64,000 bases of DNA from Chrysomallon squamiferum. Its lineage: Eukaryota > Mollusca > Gastropoda > Neomphalida > Peltospiridae. Location: positions 8,769,034-8,833,033 of the forward strand of contig CM022672.1 in assembly GCA_012295275.1 (NCBI GenBank), in the 5' to 3' direction. Shown here one piece after another: positions 39,222 through 49,200 of this stretch (position 1 is its first letter; every line of letters starts with the position of its first letter). The notes under the pieces were generated by a model. The model had not been told where the DNA came from and ran no database searches. It saw only the letters and a program-made list of their open reading frames with translations. The translations under genes were made by a program, and so were the position numbers.

Positions 39222-40217
39222 ACTTGGTAGTGCAGTTAATTTTGTTGTAATGTTCCTATCATTTTGATGATGTGTTATCAATCATTCACTTCCTCTGAAT
39301 GAGTTCAGTGTGATCAAACCTATAAAACACTGTGTCCGTTTCATGTTCTAACCAGTGCTTCATAAATGATAAATCAAAGGCTGTCATGTTTGTTTTCCTG
39401 TCTGTGGGAAGGTGCATAAAAGAACACGACTGTTGCTATGTCAAGGTGGAAGAAAAGAAAGTCTTTTTAATGTTTTATTTAATACTGGTTAAGGAATAGC
39501 TAATCTGGGTGCTGTGATTGTTGGTATTTTGACACATTTTCTTAAATTTTATATACTTCTTTAATAATGGCACTTTTTATATTTGGTATAAAAAATGATA
39601 TATCATTTGTCAGATTTTATTTTACATGCCCACAAGTGTATTTTATTTCTATCAATTTGTTTTTGTATTAATCCATTCAAAAAAATAAAATATAATTAGA
39701 TGTCATTTAAAAGCCAAATTTGTTCAGTCATTTTCAATGAGAAATTTACTTCCATTTTAATTCACTTTTATGTTATCATTATTAAACTTTCTTATCATTA
39801 AATTACATCTATGTTTTGTTCCCTATTGTTTTGTTTTAATTTATTAACACCATAATTATTATGATAATAATTTGGAAAATGAAAGTAGATCTTTCTTTCC
39901 AAAACGCGAAAGGAACTGAAAATTGTTAATCTTAGAAGAAGAAGAAGAAAAAGAAGAAGAAAATCACTTTATTAAATGAAAACAATGATTTAATAAAAAT
40001 TATAAACGTTTTTGCTATTATAAATATATTTAGTCTGCAACTGAAATTTGCTTAGGTCAAATAACAATAACAATTTCTTGTTGGTTGTTGCGGCAAACTT
40101 ACCTCTAACACAATCGACATAGGAAATAAGGTGGCTAAATTTGACATGTTCCAAAATACATGAACGATAAACATTTATACTCCACTGTAGATGATCTTCT
40201 TCGTTACACTGATCCAT
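26437..40217 (-). CDS. RIGI-like: RIG-I-like receptor: tandem CARD, DExD/H helicase, zinc-binding C-terminal domain (frame change near the end)
   Basis: Cytosolic innate sensor of foreign RNA. Exons, 5' to 3': 40103-40217, 38735-38869, 38048-38383, 37513-37551, 36443-36520, 35045-35227, 34033-34322, 33366-33547, 32644-32842, 31101-31263, 30678-30773, 29688-29857, 29065-29209, 28203-28439, 27654-27821, 26437-27066. Phases agree at every junction. CARD1 spans about 1-95, CARD2 about 98-190, an acidic linker about 194-340, then the helicase: APTGSGKT 377-384, DECH 485-488, TAS 524-526, [14 protein letters not shown] in exon 14, TSVAEEGLD 814-822, QARGRAR 843-849. The C-terminal RNA-binding domain has CFGC 933-936, then CKKC-GFDWG and KKWKNAPF. 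The best remembered match is RIG-I, with MDA5-like features in helicase 2 ([12 protein letters not shown]). Introns after exons 12 and 14 use GC donors. The frame closes at 26669 (977 aa) and the last 75 or so codons continue in the +1 frame to 26437. Confidence 0.92.
26650..26700 (-). other. one-base frame change inside the receptor C-terminal domain
   Basis: The frame encoding CFGC...YKPHPKP ends at TAA (26669-26671). The continuation [19 protein letters not shown] is in the next frame, beginning at the second C of AAGCCAG. Counting residues from HPK to the first Cys of the second zinc pair gives 15, the same as human RIG-I, if one base is ignored. There is no room for an intron. This is a true frameshift allele, an assembly or read indel, or (least likely) recoding. 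Confidence 0.85.
27885..28220 (-). repeat. partial tandem duplicate of receptor exon 14 end and donor
   Basis: Positions 27885-27940 repeat 28164-28219 with two mismatches. The repeated part is the last 17 coding bases of exon 14 plus the first 39 bases or so of its intron. In the remnant the donor is canonical (GTAAGT); in the real exon it is GCAAGT. Confidence 0.85.
27940..28825. repeat. direct repeat of about 200 bp flanking receptor exon 14
   Basis: 27940-28161 (intron 14) and 28616-28825 (intron 13) are closely similar. They share GTAATGGTAAACACTATATC, then TTATGCTGCATAATCCATTG and AACCTAGGGGCCACAGCC, about 676 bp apart. With the 56-bp repeat this implies tandem duplication of a unit containing exon 14, followed by loss of most of the second exon copy. 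Confidence 0.85.
30075..30400. repeat. degenerate minisatellite in receptor intron 11
   Basis: About ten diverged copies of a 30-36 bp unit resembling GTCAACAGATAAAATGGCAG followed by TATTCAAAT. Confidence 0.75.
30602..30650. repeat. (ATT)n microsatellite in receptor intron 11
   Basis: ATT triplets with one interruption, ending about 28 bp downstream (minus-strand sense) of exon 11. Confidence 0.9.
31665..31689. repeat. poly(T) tract in receptor intron 9
   Basis: T run preceded by AGT triplets. Confidence 0.85.
31968..32150 (-). repeat. dispersed repeat of about 180 bp, copy 1 (receptor intron 9)
   Basis: Its reverse complement matches 36065-36250 closely (AATAATAACTTGGAAGTATA, TTTTATTAGACTATTTATTC, TTTGTTTGTATGTAAA, TTCTTTAGTTGACTT). 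The ends fade into unrelated sequence. No terminal inverted repeats or coding region are seen. A partial third match (CAGAATTTTG, then TTACTTCCAAGTTATTG) lies near 33710-33740. Confidence 0.75.
33120..33400 (-). repeat. three-copy tandem duplication of the receptor exon 8 end
   Basis: The phrase TTAAGTGGAAC with its flanks occurs at 33132, 33254 (as CTAAGTGGAAC) and 33381, a unit of about 124 bp. The 33381 copy is the functional exon end and donor (CG, then GTATAA). The other two lie in the following intron, and copy 2 keeps a donor-like CAGTATAAA. Confidence 0.8.
34189..34245 (-). repeat. in-frame (GAT)n microsatellite coding for poly-aspartate
   Basis: ATC triplets on the plus strand, read as GAT/GAC on the coding strand, encode five Asp, Val-Asp-Val, then eleven Asp (receptor residues about 322-340). 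They lie at the end of the CARD-helicase linker, about 37 residues before the Walker A motif. Confidence 0.92.
36065..36250 (+). repeat. dispersed repeat of about 180 bp, copy 2 (receptor intron 5)
   Basis: Inverted relative to the copy at 31968-32150. Similarity by eye is roughly 85% with small indels. Confidence 0.75.
37330..37394. repeat. (TG)n microsatellite in receptor intron 4
   Basis: CA repeats, then TG with a TTTG interruption. Confidence 0.85.
37975..38536 (-). repeat. inverted repeat arm A: receptor exon 3 with flanking introns
   Basis: Reverse-complementary to 42379-42930. It covers the 336-bp exon (16 differences counted by eye, about 95% identical), 73 bp of following intron with no differences, and about 150 bp of preceding intron with a few substitutions and indels. 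Weaker similarity continues outward from the intron side (to about 37850). Confidence 0.93.
39001..39031. repeat. (ATT)n microsatellite in receptor intron 1
   Basis: Pure ATT triplets. Confidence 0.9.
39173..39214. repeat. (TA)n microsatellite in receptor intron 1
   Basis: Pure TA run. Confidence 0.9.
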
Positions 40218-40518
40218 TTTTCAAAAGTTCGTATAATACTGACGTGTAATAAATGATTTCTTGAAGTCTTTCCGAATGTTAATTTCTCGGAAAAACCACT
40301 GCAGTTCAAGGAACAGGACAAAGTTATTTATATATTTCGACAACTATCGGAAATGTTCGTTACATCAGAAAGATATCGGTCTTTTTCGGTATCGTGAAAG
40401 AACCATTGTCATTGGTCACTGGAAATATTTAGTTGGTGAAAGCATTCCGACCGACACCGACATTATTGCGACTTTTCCCCGAATTTATATACTAAAAATA
40501 ACAATGACGGTTTCTCTA

Positions 40519-40549
<31 letters not shown>

Positions 40550-40615
40550 TTTTTTTTTTTTATCATGTGACAAAAGGAGATAGTGAGAGATAGTGTTAAT
40601 TTTCTCATCATCCTC
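40218..40615. promoter_or_regulatory. 398-bp divergent gap between the receptor and the CARD/coiled-coil gene, candidate bidirectional promoter
   Basis: The two start codons point outward from this segment and no other gene intervenes, so both promoters must lie here or in unseen upstream exons. It contains TTTATATA-type AT boxes (about 40327 and 40484), a GTGAAAG heptamer twice (40394-40400 and 40436-40442), several GGAAA motifs, and an ATT microsatellite running into poly(T) (about 40522-40561). GAAA/GGAAA motifs recall IRF and Rel half-sites, but none is a full consensus, so no factor is assigned. Confidence 0.5.
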
Positions 40616-42086
40616 ATGACTTCTGATATATACGAGGAACTTGAATTTAATGTCGATGTTTATAAACCTTTTATAATCGAGCATGTGAAATTTAGCCATT
40701 TGTCATCGATTGATTGTATAAAAGGTATACACTATACGTAATATAAAAATAATTATAATAAATATGTTGATGGAGAAAGGTTAATATTTTCTGCTATTTT
40801 ATTTGCTATAAATAATTTATTCTGCAATTTATTATTGTTGTTGTTTTTTAATTACTGTTCGATAATTAATTAAATCAGGTGTAGCGTAAATAATTACTGT
40901 AATTTGCTGGTTTCTAATTTAACTGTATTTATTTTAATGAAACTCTCTTTATTCAAACAGGAACAAGAAACTGAATTTTAAAATGCATAATGGCTGAAGG
41001 AAAATATATTTAGTGTTTATGTACATAATTATTATATGTATCATTTGTATGTATACATGTGTGCATATATATCATATGTATGAATATATGCATGGGTAGG
41101 TATATGTGTTTATATGTGTATGTATATATCTGAGTGAATGTGTGTATATAAGTGTGTGTGTGTGTGTGTAAATATGTGTATGTTTAAATAAGTATGTTTA
41201 TATGTTACTTATGTATGTTTTTAAATAAACATGTTTCTATGTTTGTGTGTAAATGTGCATACATTTATGTGTGTAGGTATGTGTATATTTATATATGTAA
41301 ATAGGTATCTATATATGTTGTGACATGAGTACAGTTATTATTTATTATTATTTGCATACATTTAGTGCTGTGTGAATTTGCATAAACTAAGTAAGTAGTC
41401 TTAACAGTTATATTAACAGCTGAAGAATAATAATGTTAAAACACACACAAACACACAGACACACACATATGTATGAATGTGTGTGTGTGTGTGTGTGCAC
41501 GTGTTTGATTGTTTTTGTAATTTGTAATCACTATCTTCATTTTACTCAGTTCTCTTTAATTAATAGAGTTGTATGACCCCCTTTTTTTTTCTTTTTTTTT
41601 TAAAAAACAAACAAAAACAGTGCATGCTTCAAAACTGTACAAACTGGATAGAGATGGAAAGTATAGGGAAGCAGGAGAACTGTTCCTTAGTGTACTGAAG
41701 AAATCGGATGATCATCAGAAATGGCAACAGTTCAGAGTTGCGCTGCAACAGGAAGGTGATGTCATGATTAAAATTAAATGATACATTGCATAGATATAGC
41801 TGAATTAAATATAATTATATAGTGTGCAGATATACCTGAATTAAATTAAATGATATTCTGAGTAGATATACCTGAATTTAAAAGAATGATATAGTGTGAC
41901 CTGAATTCAATTAAGTGATTTTCTGAGTAAATATACCTGAATTAAATTAAATGATATTTTGCATAGCTATACCTGCATTAAATGATATATTGCATATCTA
42001 GATATACCTAAAATAAATTAAATGATTTTCTGAGTAGATATGCCTGAATTTAAGATTAAATATTACATACATACATACATACATAT

Positions 42087-42150
<64 letters not shown>

Positions 42151-44485
42151 GTCTTTCATTTTCCCAGTTTTATAAAAAATAGTTTAAAAATTATTAAAAC
42201 TAATTTGACTAAACATCTCATTAAGCTGTGGTTTATTAATCTTTTTTCCATTTTTCTAAAATATACTTCTTTATATTGTTCTCTGAAAAGTATGGTTTTC
42301 ATTACTGCTACTACTACTACTACTGTTACTACTACTATATGATAATAATGATAACCATATATATTTATAACCTTATATTCACAAGAGTAACTCAGTAAAT
42401 TTTACAATAAGATTAAGTGCCTCATTTTAGTGTTTGTATTCTATTCATTATTTACATCTCAGTTTGAGATTTCTTTAATTATTAAAACTAATTTGAGTAA
42501 CATCACATTATTTACTTTAAGGATATGAGCATGTACTGAAGCTGCTTGAAGGGGATATTGGTTATGAAAATCATGACGAGAAAAGGAAAATTATAGAACT
42601 TTTTCAACAAAATATAGCACAGAATATTGATGCTCGAGAACTTTGTGATGCATTCAAAGGGAAAGACATTTTATCTGCTGTTGAGGAAGAAGAAATATTT
42701 CAGATTGCCGAAAACCATGGCAATATTTCAGCTTCTATTTATTTACTGGATCATATCTGGAAAAAAAAAGTAAGATGGTATGAAGATTTTCTCAGGGTCC
42801 TAATTGACTTAGACCGGACAGAAGTAGCCAGAATGATTGACCCAGACTTTGTTGAAAGTAAGTATCAATAGAGATGGTCATCTACTAAGTTTGTTTTATC
42901 ATTCAAACACTTTTGTTGTTTGTTATTTTTTCTTTATAATTAATCAATTTTTAATAATTTTTATTTCATGAGTTTGGAATTACAGTATGTATTATTATTT
43001 TCTTTTCATGAATATTTATCATGTTTGAATTTATAATTATGATTTTACTGTCAGGGAGAAGGTGTGTATTAAAGATTATTAAAGATGTCTTATTACTAAT
43101 CAGTTGCTAATCCATGGAGTCACATTTACAGGTTTTCTTTCTGATGTCAGTATATTTTTGATACTTATGACCATTAATATAACAGATGTTAAATATTAAT
43201 TGATTTGCTTATCCAGAGTAAGGGAAGCTATGAAGATAATTTTACATTTGTCAGTGTTTGTACACTGAAACATTATATACTGAAAAATGTTTTTAAAATA
43301 TTTTTACAAATAGGAACATTTAATTTATTAAAAATTTTTGGTCTGCTGTTTTGGTGTATTTAGTTTGATTAATAAAGAGTTTCGTAATTTTAATTTATTT
43401 TAAACAAAACAATTACTACAGTTCAAAATATGTATTTAATAATTTAAAGTTATTATTTGTTTTAAAAATATTTGTATTTTTTTTATAATATTCATTTTCT
43501 TTCTTAACAGAAAGGCTAGCTTGTCAGAGGGAGGAATTTAAAATAGAAAAAGAATTGCAAGGTAATGTTAAAGTGTATCTTAGGTAATGTTATTTCCAAG
43601 TTGTGTTTTATTTGTTTGTTTTTATTGTGTGTGTGTGTGTGTGTTTGCTGGGGTTTTTTTGTGGTTTTTTTGTTCCTGTTTCCTACAGAAAATATGACTT
43701 AAGTGAAAAAGAAACCTCCCTGCACAGTGTTTTTTGTAATTTCATAATATATATTGATTTTCTGCATAAACTGTGATTTAAGTGAAAAAGAATCCTTACT
43801 GCACAAAGTATTTATAATTTCTACTTTGCAACAAGAGTTATTATGAACAGATTAATTTCACTTTCCTCTTACTGTTATTTTTATAACAAATGTCTATTTA
43901 TTTGCAGATGACACATCAAGCATTCCACAAAATAATCTTGACAAAACACTGACAAGCATTGAAGAAAATAATTATCAATGGCCCTCAGATAAGTATGAAA
44001 ACAAAAGCCAAGAAATGATGGATCATAATGATAAAAAACCAAAATACAACAACAATCCAAGACATGTATCAAACAGAAACCTCCAGATGACTTCTTCAGC
44101 TCCATTAAAACCTTCCAACCAGCTGCTTTGTAATGGAAAGATAACCTCTAACCATTTGTCTTCTGAAATGATTCCATTTCAAAAGGAAGACGGTACTGTT
44201 GAACTTCATACTTCAAATGGAAGCAAGAAGAGGCTACTTTCATCAACGCCATCTGGAAATATGGATGGTGTTTTTGTTACTCACAATTTTGGAAATGATG
44301 AAAGGAATGAAGTCCCCACTAAAACGCAAGCAACAGAAATCAGTGGAAATTGCATCGATTGTGCCAGGACACGTGAAGAAATAAGGATGCTGAAATTTGA
44401 AATTCAGGAAATGAAGTCCAGTATGCAAGAGATGAATAAACTTTTAAACAAGCTTGTTCTGGTCACACAATCACATAGGAAATAA
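40616..44485 (+). CDS. CARD-only protein with two RIG-I-type CARDs and a C-terminal coiled coil
   Basis: Exons 40616-40724, 41621-41755, 42522-42857, 43511-43561 and 43908-44485 total 403 codons (402 aa); all are GT-AG with agreeing phases. Exons 1-3 are paralogous to receptor exons 1-3 with the same phases; exons 2 and 3 have identical lengths. They encode CARD1 (about 1-85) and CARD2 (about 90-185). There is no helicase or RNA-binding domain. Exons 4-5 are unrelated to the receptor: a polar Asn/Ser/Lys-rich linker (about 194-355), a CIDC pair (359-362), then a coiled coil with hydrophobic residues spaced 3-4 (I369, L372, I376, M379, M383, M386, L390, L393), ending SHRK. No membrane anchor is seen, so it is not a MAVS-like tail-anchored protein. 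By inference it engages the same CARD partners as the receptor, either pre-oligomerised by the coiled coil or as a competitor. A polyA signal AATAAA lies at 44951. Confidence 0.85.
41778..42060. repeat. degenerate minisatellite in CARD gene intron 2
   Basis: About seven copies of a 35-45 bp unit resembling AGATATACCTGAATTAAAT followed by TAAATGATATTCTGAGT. Confidence 0.75.
42064..42147. repeat. compound (ATAC)n(TA)n microsatellite in CARD gene intron 2
   Basis: ATAC tetranucleotides followed by a pure TA run. Confidence 0.9.
42379..42930 (+). repeat. inverted repeat arm B: CARD gene exon 3 with flanking introns
   Basis: Partner of 37975-38536; the arms are separated by about 3.84 kb that contains exons 1-2 of both genes and the shared promoter gap. 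Beyond 42930 similarity to the receptor intron drops to roughly 80% (phrases TTTGGAATTACA and TTTTCATGAA shared) and then fades. Confidence 0.93.
43627..43645. repeat. (GT)n microsatellite in CARD gene intron 4
   Basis: Short pure GT run. Confidence 0.8.
43690..43830. repeat. local tandem duplication in CARD gene intron 4
   Basis: TTAAGTGAAAAAGAA-CCT---CTGCAC-A...TAATTTC occurs at about 43699 and 43779, an 80-bp unit in two copies. Confidence 0.7.
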
Positions 44486-47400
44486 ACATGGGTAAAAACA
44501 TTTCAGTTTTAATTTTTGTTACATTTATAACAGATCTATGACATCTTGAACCAGTTTGAATGCAGCTGGTTTTAGGGTCCATTTGTATTACTATTACCAT
44601 CTACATTGTTGTTGTTGTTTTACTTAACAGTGCTACGTATTTCATTATATTACATAATAGTAGCATCAATGTTATTTTATTAGTTAGAACTACCTTATTT
44701 TATTATATTACTTAGAACCATTTCATTATATTTCTTTGTAAGTGCTATTTCATTATTATAGTACTTAATATATTTCATCATTTAATTGGTAATAATATCT
44801 CTGGTGTGTAATTTAGTAGTATTATCAGTTTTATATTACTTTGTAGTAACATCTATTTCATTGTTTTAAATAGTTGTACCATTTTTATAATCTCTTTAGA
44901 ATGTAAACCCATCTCTCAACTAAAATTTATATGAATTTCTACTTTTCAAGAATAAATAAATAAATCAAATGAAATAATTTTTGTGTAAACACTTAAAGTG
45001 TCACAAGCTTGGCTAATAATACTACATCATTATATAATAATATTCACTTTCAAATGTTAAGATTTTGTTTTACAAAAATTATATGATAAAATAAAATTAT
45101 CATCTATATCTTTTAAACCTGTGACAAAGTGGAGTATTTAATAATTTTATTTACAGACAACAAACCACAAACATATATACAATTTTTTTAATGATTTTTG
45201 TTTTGATGACATTAAAAAAATAAAGAAAAAAAAGAGGATTTTTACACATCTTCATCAAATATATAGAATGCTGTGAAACTGTCACTTGAAAAAAAAAATT
45301 AAAAATGATAATAAATATTTTATACTAGTTTTCATAGTAAAAACCTGCTTTTTTGAATTACTGAATGTATGGCAGTGGCAAAATAATGGTATTTAATTTC
45401 TAAAATGAGTTGATTACAAACATTCATATCTGCTGAAATGAACTATTTTGCAGCTGTTCGTTTTATGTTTGATGAACACTTCAATGAAAAGTTAAATTTT
45501 TTTAAGATGTAGGTAGTTAAACAAAACTTTCATACTGAAATATGACATTAAAAATAGTCGGATTAAAGTAAGTAAATGTGTATTTGAAAATGTATTTAAT
45601 TAAAGGGAAAATAATAAAAATATTATTATTATTAATGGAATTGGTTCTATTTTAAATTTGTCTATCAAAATGTTATGTTTTATCATTATAAAAAAAAAAA
45701 AAAAAAAAAAAAGAACCCACCAAAATATAATAGATAAAAAATAATTATAAAAAAAACAAAAAATAAGTAATAACTGAAATGATTACAATTTAATTGTTCA
45801 TTATGAACAGGTAAAAAAAACAATTATAGACAAATTTTTAAAAGGAAACAACAAAAGTAATGCTAAAAATATATAAAGTTATTCAGATTACATGAAAATA
45901 GCTGGTACAACTAAATTCAAAGGCACAAAAGAATAATAGAACAATTATCAAATTGTAATAAATAAATTTTCATGGAATGAGGCACTTTGGTATCCAGAAC
46001 AGCTTCAACTGTTGTAAGTATATACATAATAAGTTTCAGTGATAAAAAAATACATAAACAAACTGAAAAACAATTCAAACTATATATTCTGAAAAAATAT
46101 AATATGCTGTTAATATATTTTGATTTTCATTTATTAATGGAAAATAATGTAAGTCTAGGGTAAAACAAAACAGTATTATAATAATTTAAAAAAGTAAAAA
46201 TAGTAATATTGAGTGCAATAAAGATTTTGTTTTTGAAGAAAATTATGAAATACTGAAAGGACTGCCTAATAAAAATAATTTGTAAAAAAAGAAAAGAAAA
46301 ACACTTAATAATATAATACCAAGTATTTATAGCACATATAAATGAAAGATTTACTAGATCACTTAAAACATAAAACAACCTTCTTGGAAAATTTTAAATA
46401 AACCATTCCAGCAATAATATGCACTAAACAATATTCAGATGCAAGTAATTTTTATATTTCTTTAATAAAACCTACAAATTTTGCTCTGTGATAAATGTAT
46501 ATTAGGAAGACTATATAATTCACAGAATACTGAGCAATGAGCTTTTATTTTTTAAATTCTTTTTTGAATTCTGATAAATGCCACATGAAAAAAAAAAAAA
46601 AAAATCACATTTTTAGAGAATTTCTATTAGAAATACTGTTAGAAATTCACAGTATCACATTACACACATCCATTGATTTAAAAAAAAAAATTATGTTTGT
46701 CATATTCATGTTTTAATGCCTGAAATACTGCAAAGTTACAATAGATCAAATTAATTTGGCACAACACATGTGACTGTATAAATTAGTAATATTTTAAACA
46801 AGTTGACGGAATAATCAATAAATAACCATTTGGAATTACACTAACAACAAAATTCAAGAAATAATATAACATTACAAATACCTCTGCTTACATATTTTAT
46901 TTTTGTGTGTGTGTATATATACACATATTCAACAATAACAATCTGGGTACAAAACGCTACATCTGCAAGTCAAAATCATAGCAACTACTGAAAGAGCATT
47001 CTAGACAGTAATGCTGTCACAGAGAAAAGTGGGTGAGAGACTTGAGAATTGAAAAAATTAACTCTGGCAGAAACAAAGATGGAACAGATAAATACTAAAA
47101 ATAAAATAATATAAAATAATTATTAAAAAAAAGCAATAAAATATAATAAATTTAAAAACTCATTAAAAATCAATAAAACAATAATAAAAAAATATATGAT
47201 AATAAATAAAAATAAACAATTTATAAATAATAATAATAATAATAAAATAAAATTATATTAAATAAAACAAAACAAAATACAAGTGTAATTTATTTCTGCT
47301 GAAGATGAACTACTGTCATTCATGCTTGTATGCAAATTGTAGTCACTTTAGGAAACCAGAGAAACAATTATTTTATTTGTATGTCTGTTTTATTAAGATT

Positions 47401-47884
47401 CAAATTTATGACCAAAATATATTTTAATTCAAAGATCTGGAAAGAATTCTTTCTCCGATCAAAGGAAAAATATAATTGGGAATCATTAAAAACAAACAAG
47501 AAAAACCTTCTCATCAAAAAAAAAAAAAATTATTTTGGTTGTACTGTTATATCCCAAAAATGTAGCATTGTATCACTATAGTAAGATGACAATAATAAAT
47601 ACTTTACATTGCAAAAAAAAATGCAAAAACAAAATCAAGGAAGAAAAATAAATTATCAAATTTTCCGTGAACAGGTCTGAGGAGACAAAGTGTGAATAGT
47701 GCAATCTGTTTTGTTTTCTTTGGAAAGAAAACAACTCTGTTATTTGTTCATCACAATATAAGGTGTAACGATGGAAAGTTCCATATCTTTTATCATCATC
47801 CATATCCGAAAACCACAGCAAAGCTCAAAACATTTTGACAGGATTTAAACTACATCCGTATCTCTCAATAAAAAAAAAATTAAA

Positions 47885-47929
<45 letters not shown>

Positions 47930-49200
47930 CAAAAAGTATTAAAAAAAATATATATATAAATAATAATAAAAAAAATTGAAAAAACATTTTCCCCTTATTT
48001 TACATAAAGCATTTTCAAATCATATAACACGAATTTTGACATCAAATATTTAAAAACAAAAAACAAGAAACAATCTTTACGTTATTCTCTGTTCAAATGT
48101 AGATGAAGGGATAAAGATGCAATACCCTAAAACCAAACCTCAAAATTTTAAAAACAAGCCCTTCAATGAATCCCTCATGCCTTTTCCAAAAGCTAAACCT
48201 TGTTAATGCATAATTTTAAATTAAAAAATGCCACATTCATTACATAAATGTGATTACATTGCTCTGAATTATTTGACAACATGCCAAAATATTGGTTTAA
48301 ATGTTAAATAATTTGAATTATGACTGTACTTAAAAATATATCTGCTTAATTAAAAGTGGATTTGGTTCTTTTTGTTCCAGTTTCTTTTACCACTCATTAA
48401 GCCAGACTTTGTGTGAGAGTGTATAAAAGATGATTTCAGAGAGAATTCTTTCATTCAGATTTACTGAATTAATCTTTTATCTTCTCATTTATTACTGCAT
48501 TTACTTTAAAAGAATGAGTTAAAAATTTAAATTATTCATATCGAGTTCCAAAAGAATATACTAAACTGTAAGCCAGTATACCTCAAAAAAATTTTGAAAC
48601 TTTGTCAAAATTTACATGATTAAAGATTTTTAACTTACATAAAACTACTAGGGGTAATAACTTTAAATTCTGGCCAATAATGGACATGTGAGCATGTAAA
48701 TTTTCAGAATGTTTCAAAATGTGATTATGATGTACAATGTGTTAAATTTCTATGCATTTTTTTTTTGTTTTACCATGAAAACCTATTTTTTGAGAACAAC
48801 AATAAGCCAAGCATAAAAAAATAACTTTGACTTGATGGTATGATATTGTGGGCATATAAAATGTCAAAAACTGATTCTTCAGACATTTTACTACATAAAA
48901 TAATTTGTTTAGAAATATTTCAGATCAATTTATATATTAATATGTTGACACATACCAGTGCTGAAATAATTTTCTATTTTAGTGTTACAAATATAATTTT
49001 CAAATAAATATGATGAAAGAATGTAAAAAAGAAAAAAAAAGAAAAAACAACCCATCTGAAAGCAGCATATTGAATATTGTTTTAATGTATGCTACTAACT
49101 GGGAAAATGTCAGCAACAACAATTTTAATTATGATAAAATACATAAATTTATTACTTTAATTAAATATTGTTATTATTATTATTATTTTAAATTATTCCA
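44486..49200. other. convergent intergenic region between the CARD gene and the lectin gene
   Basis: AT-rich sequence with A-runs (for example 45690-45712) and an AAT microsatellite at about 47886-47928. The longest frames (46127-46378 minus, 47330-47581 plus, 47576-47821 minus) have no recognisable motif or splice context. It must contain the 3'UTRs of both convergent genes. Confidence 0.6.
47886..47928. repeat. (AAT)n microsatellite
   Basis: Pure AAT triplets. Confidence 0.9.

Noticed and set aside
40300-40500. Full NF-kB or ISRE sites in the shared promoter
   Set aside because: Only half-site-like GGAAA and GAAA motifs are present; no complete consensus was found.
40261-40699. Frames across the divergent gap on both strands
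   Set aside because: They overlap the promoter gap and exon 1 of the CARD gene antisense; they are driven by ATT and poly(T) repeats.
47576-47821. 81-codon minus-strand frame with a less AT-rich middle
   Set aside because: No splice context, homology or signal; it could be the 3'UTR of the lectin gene.
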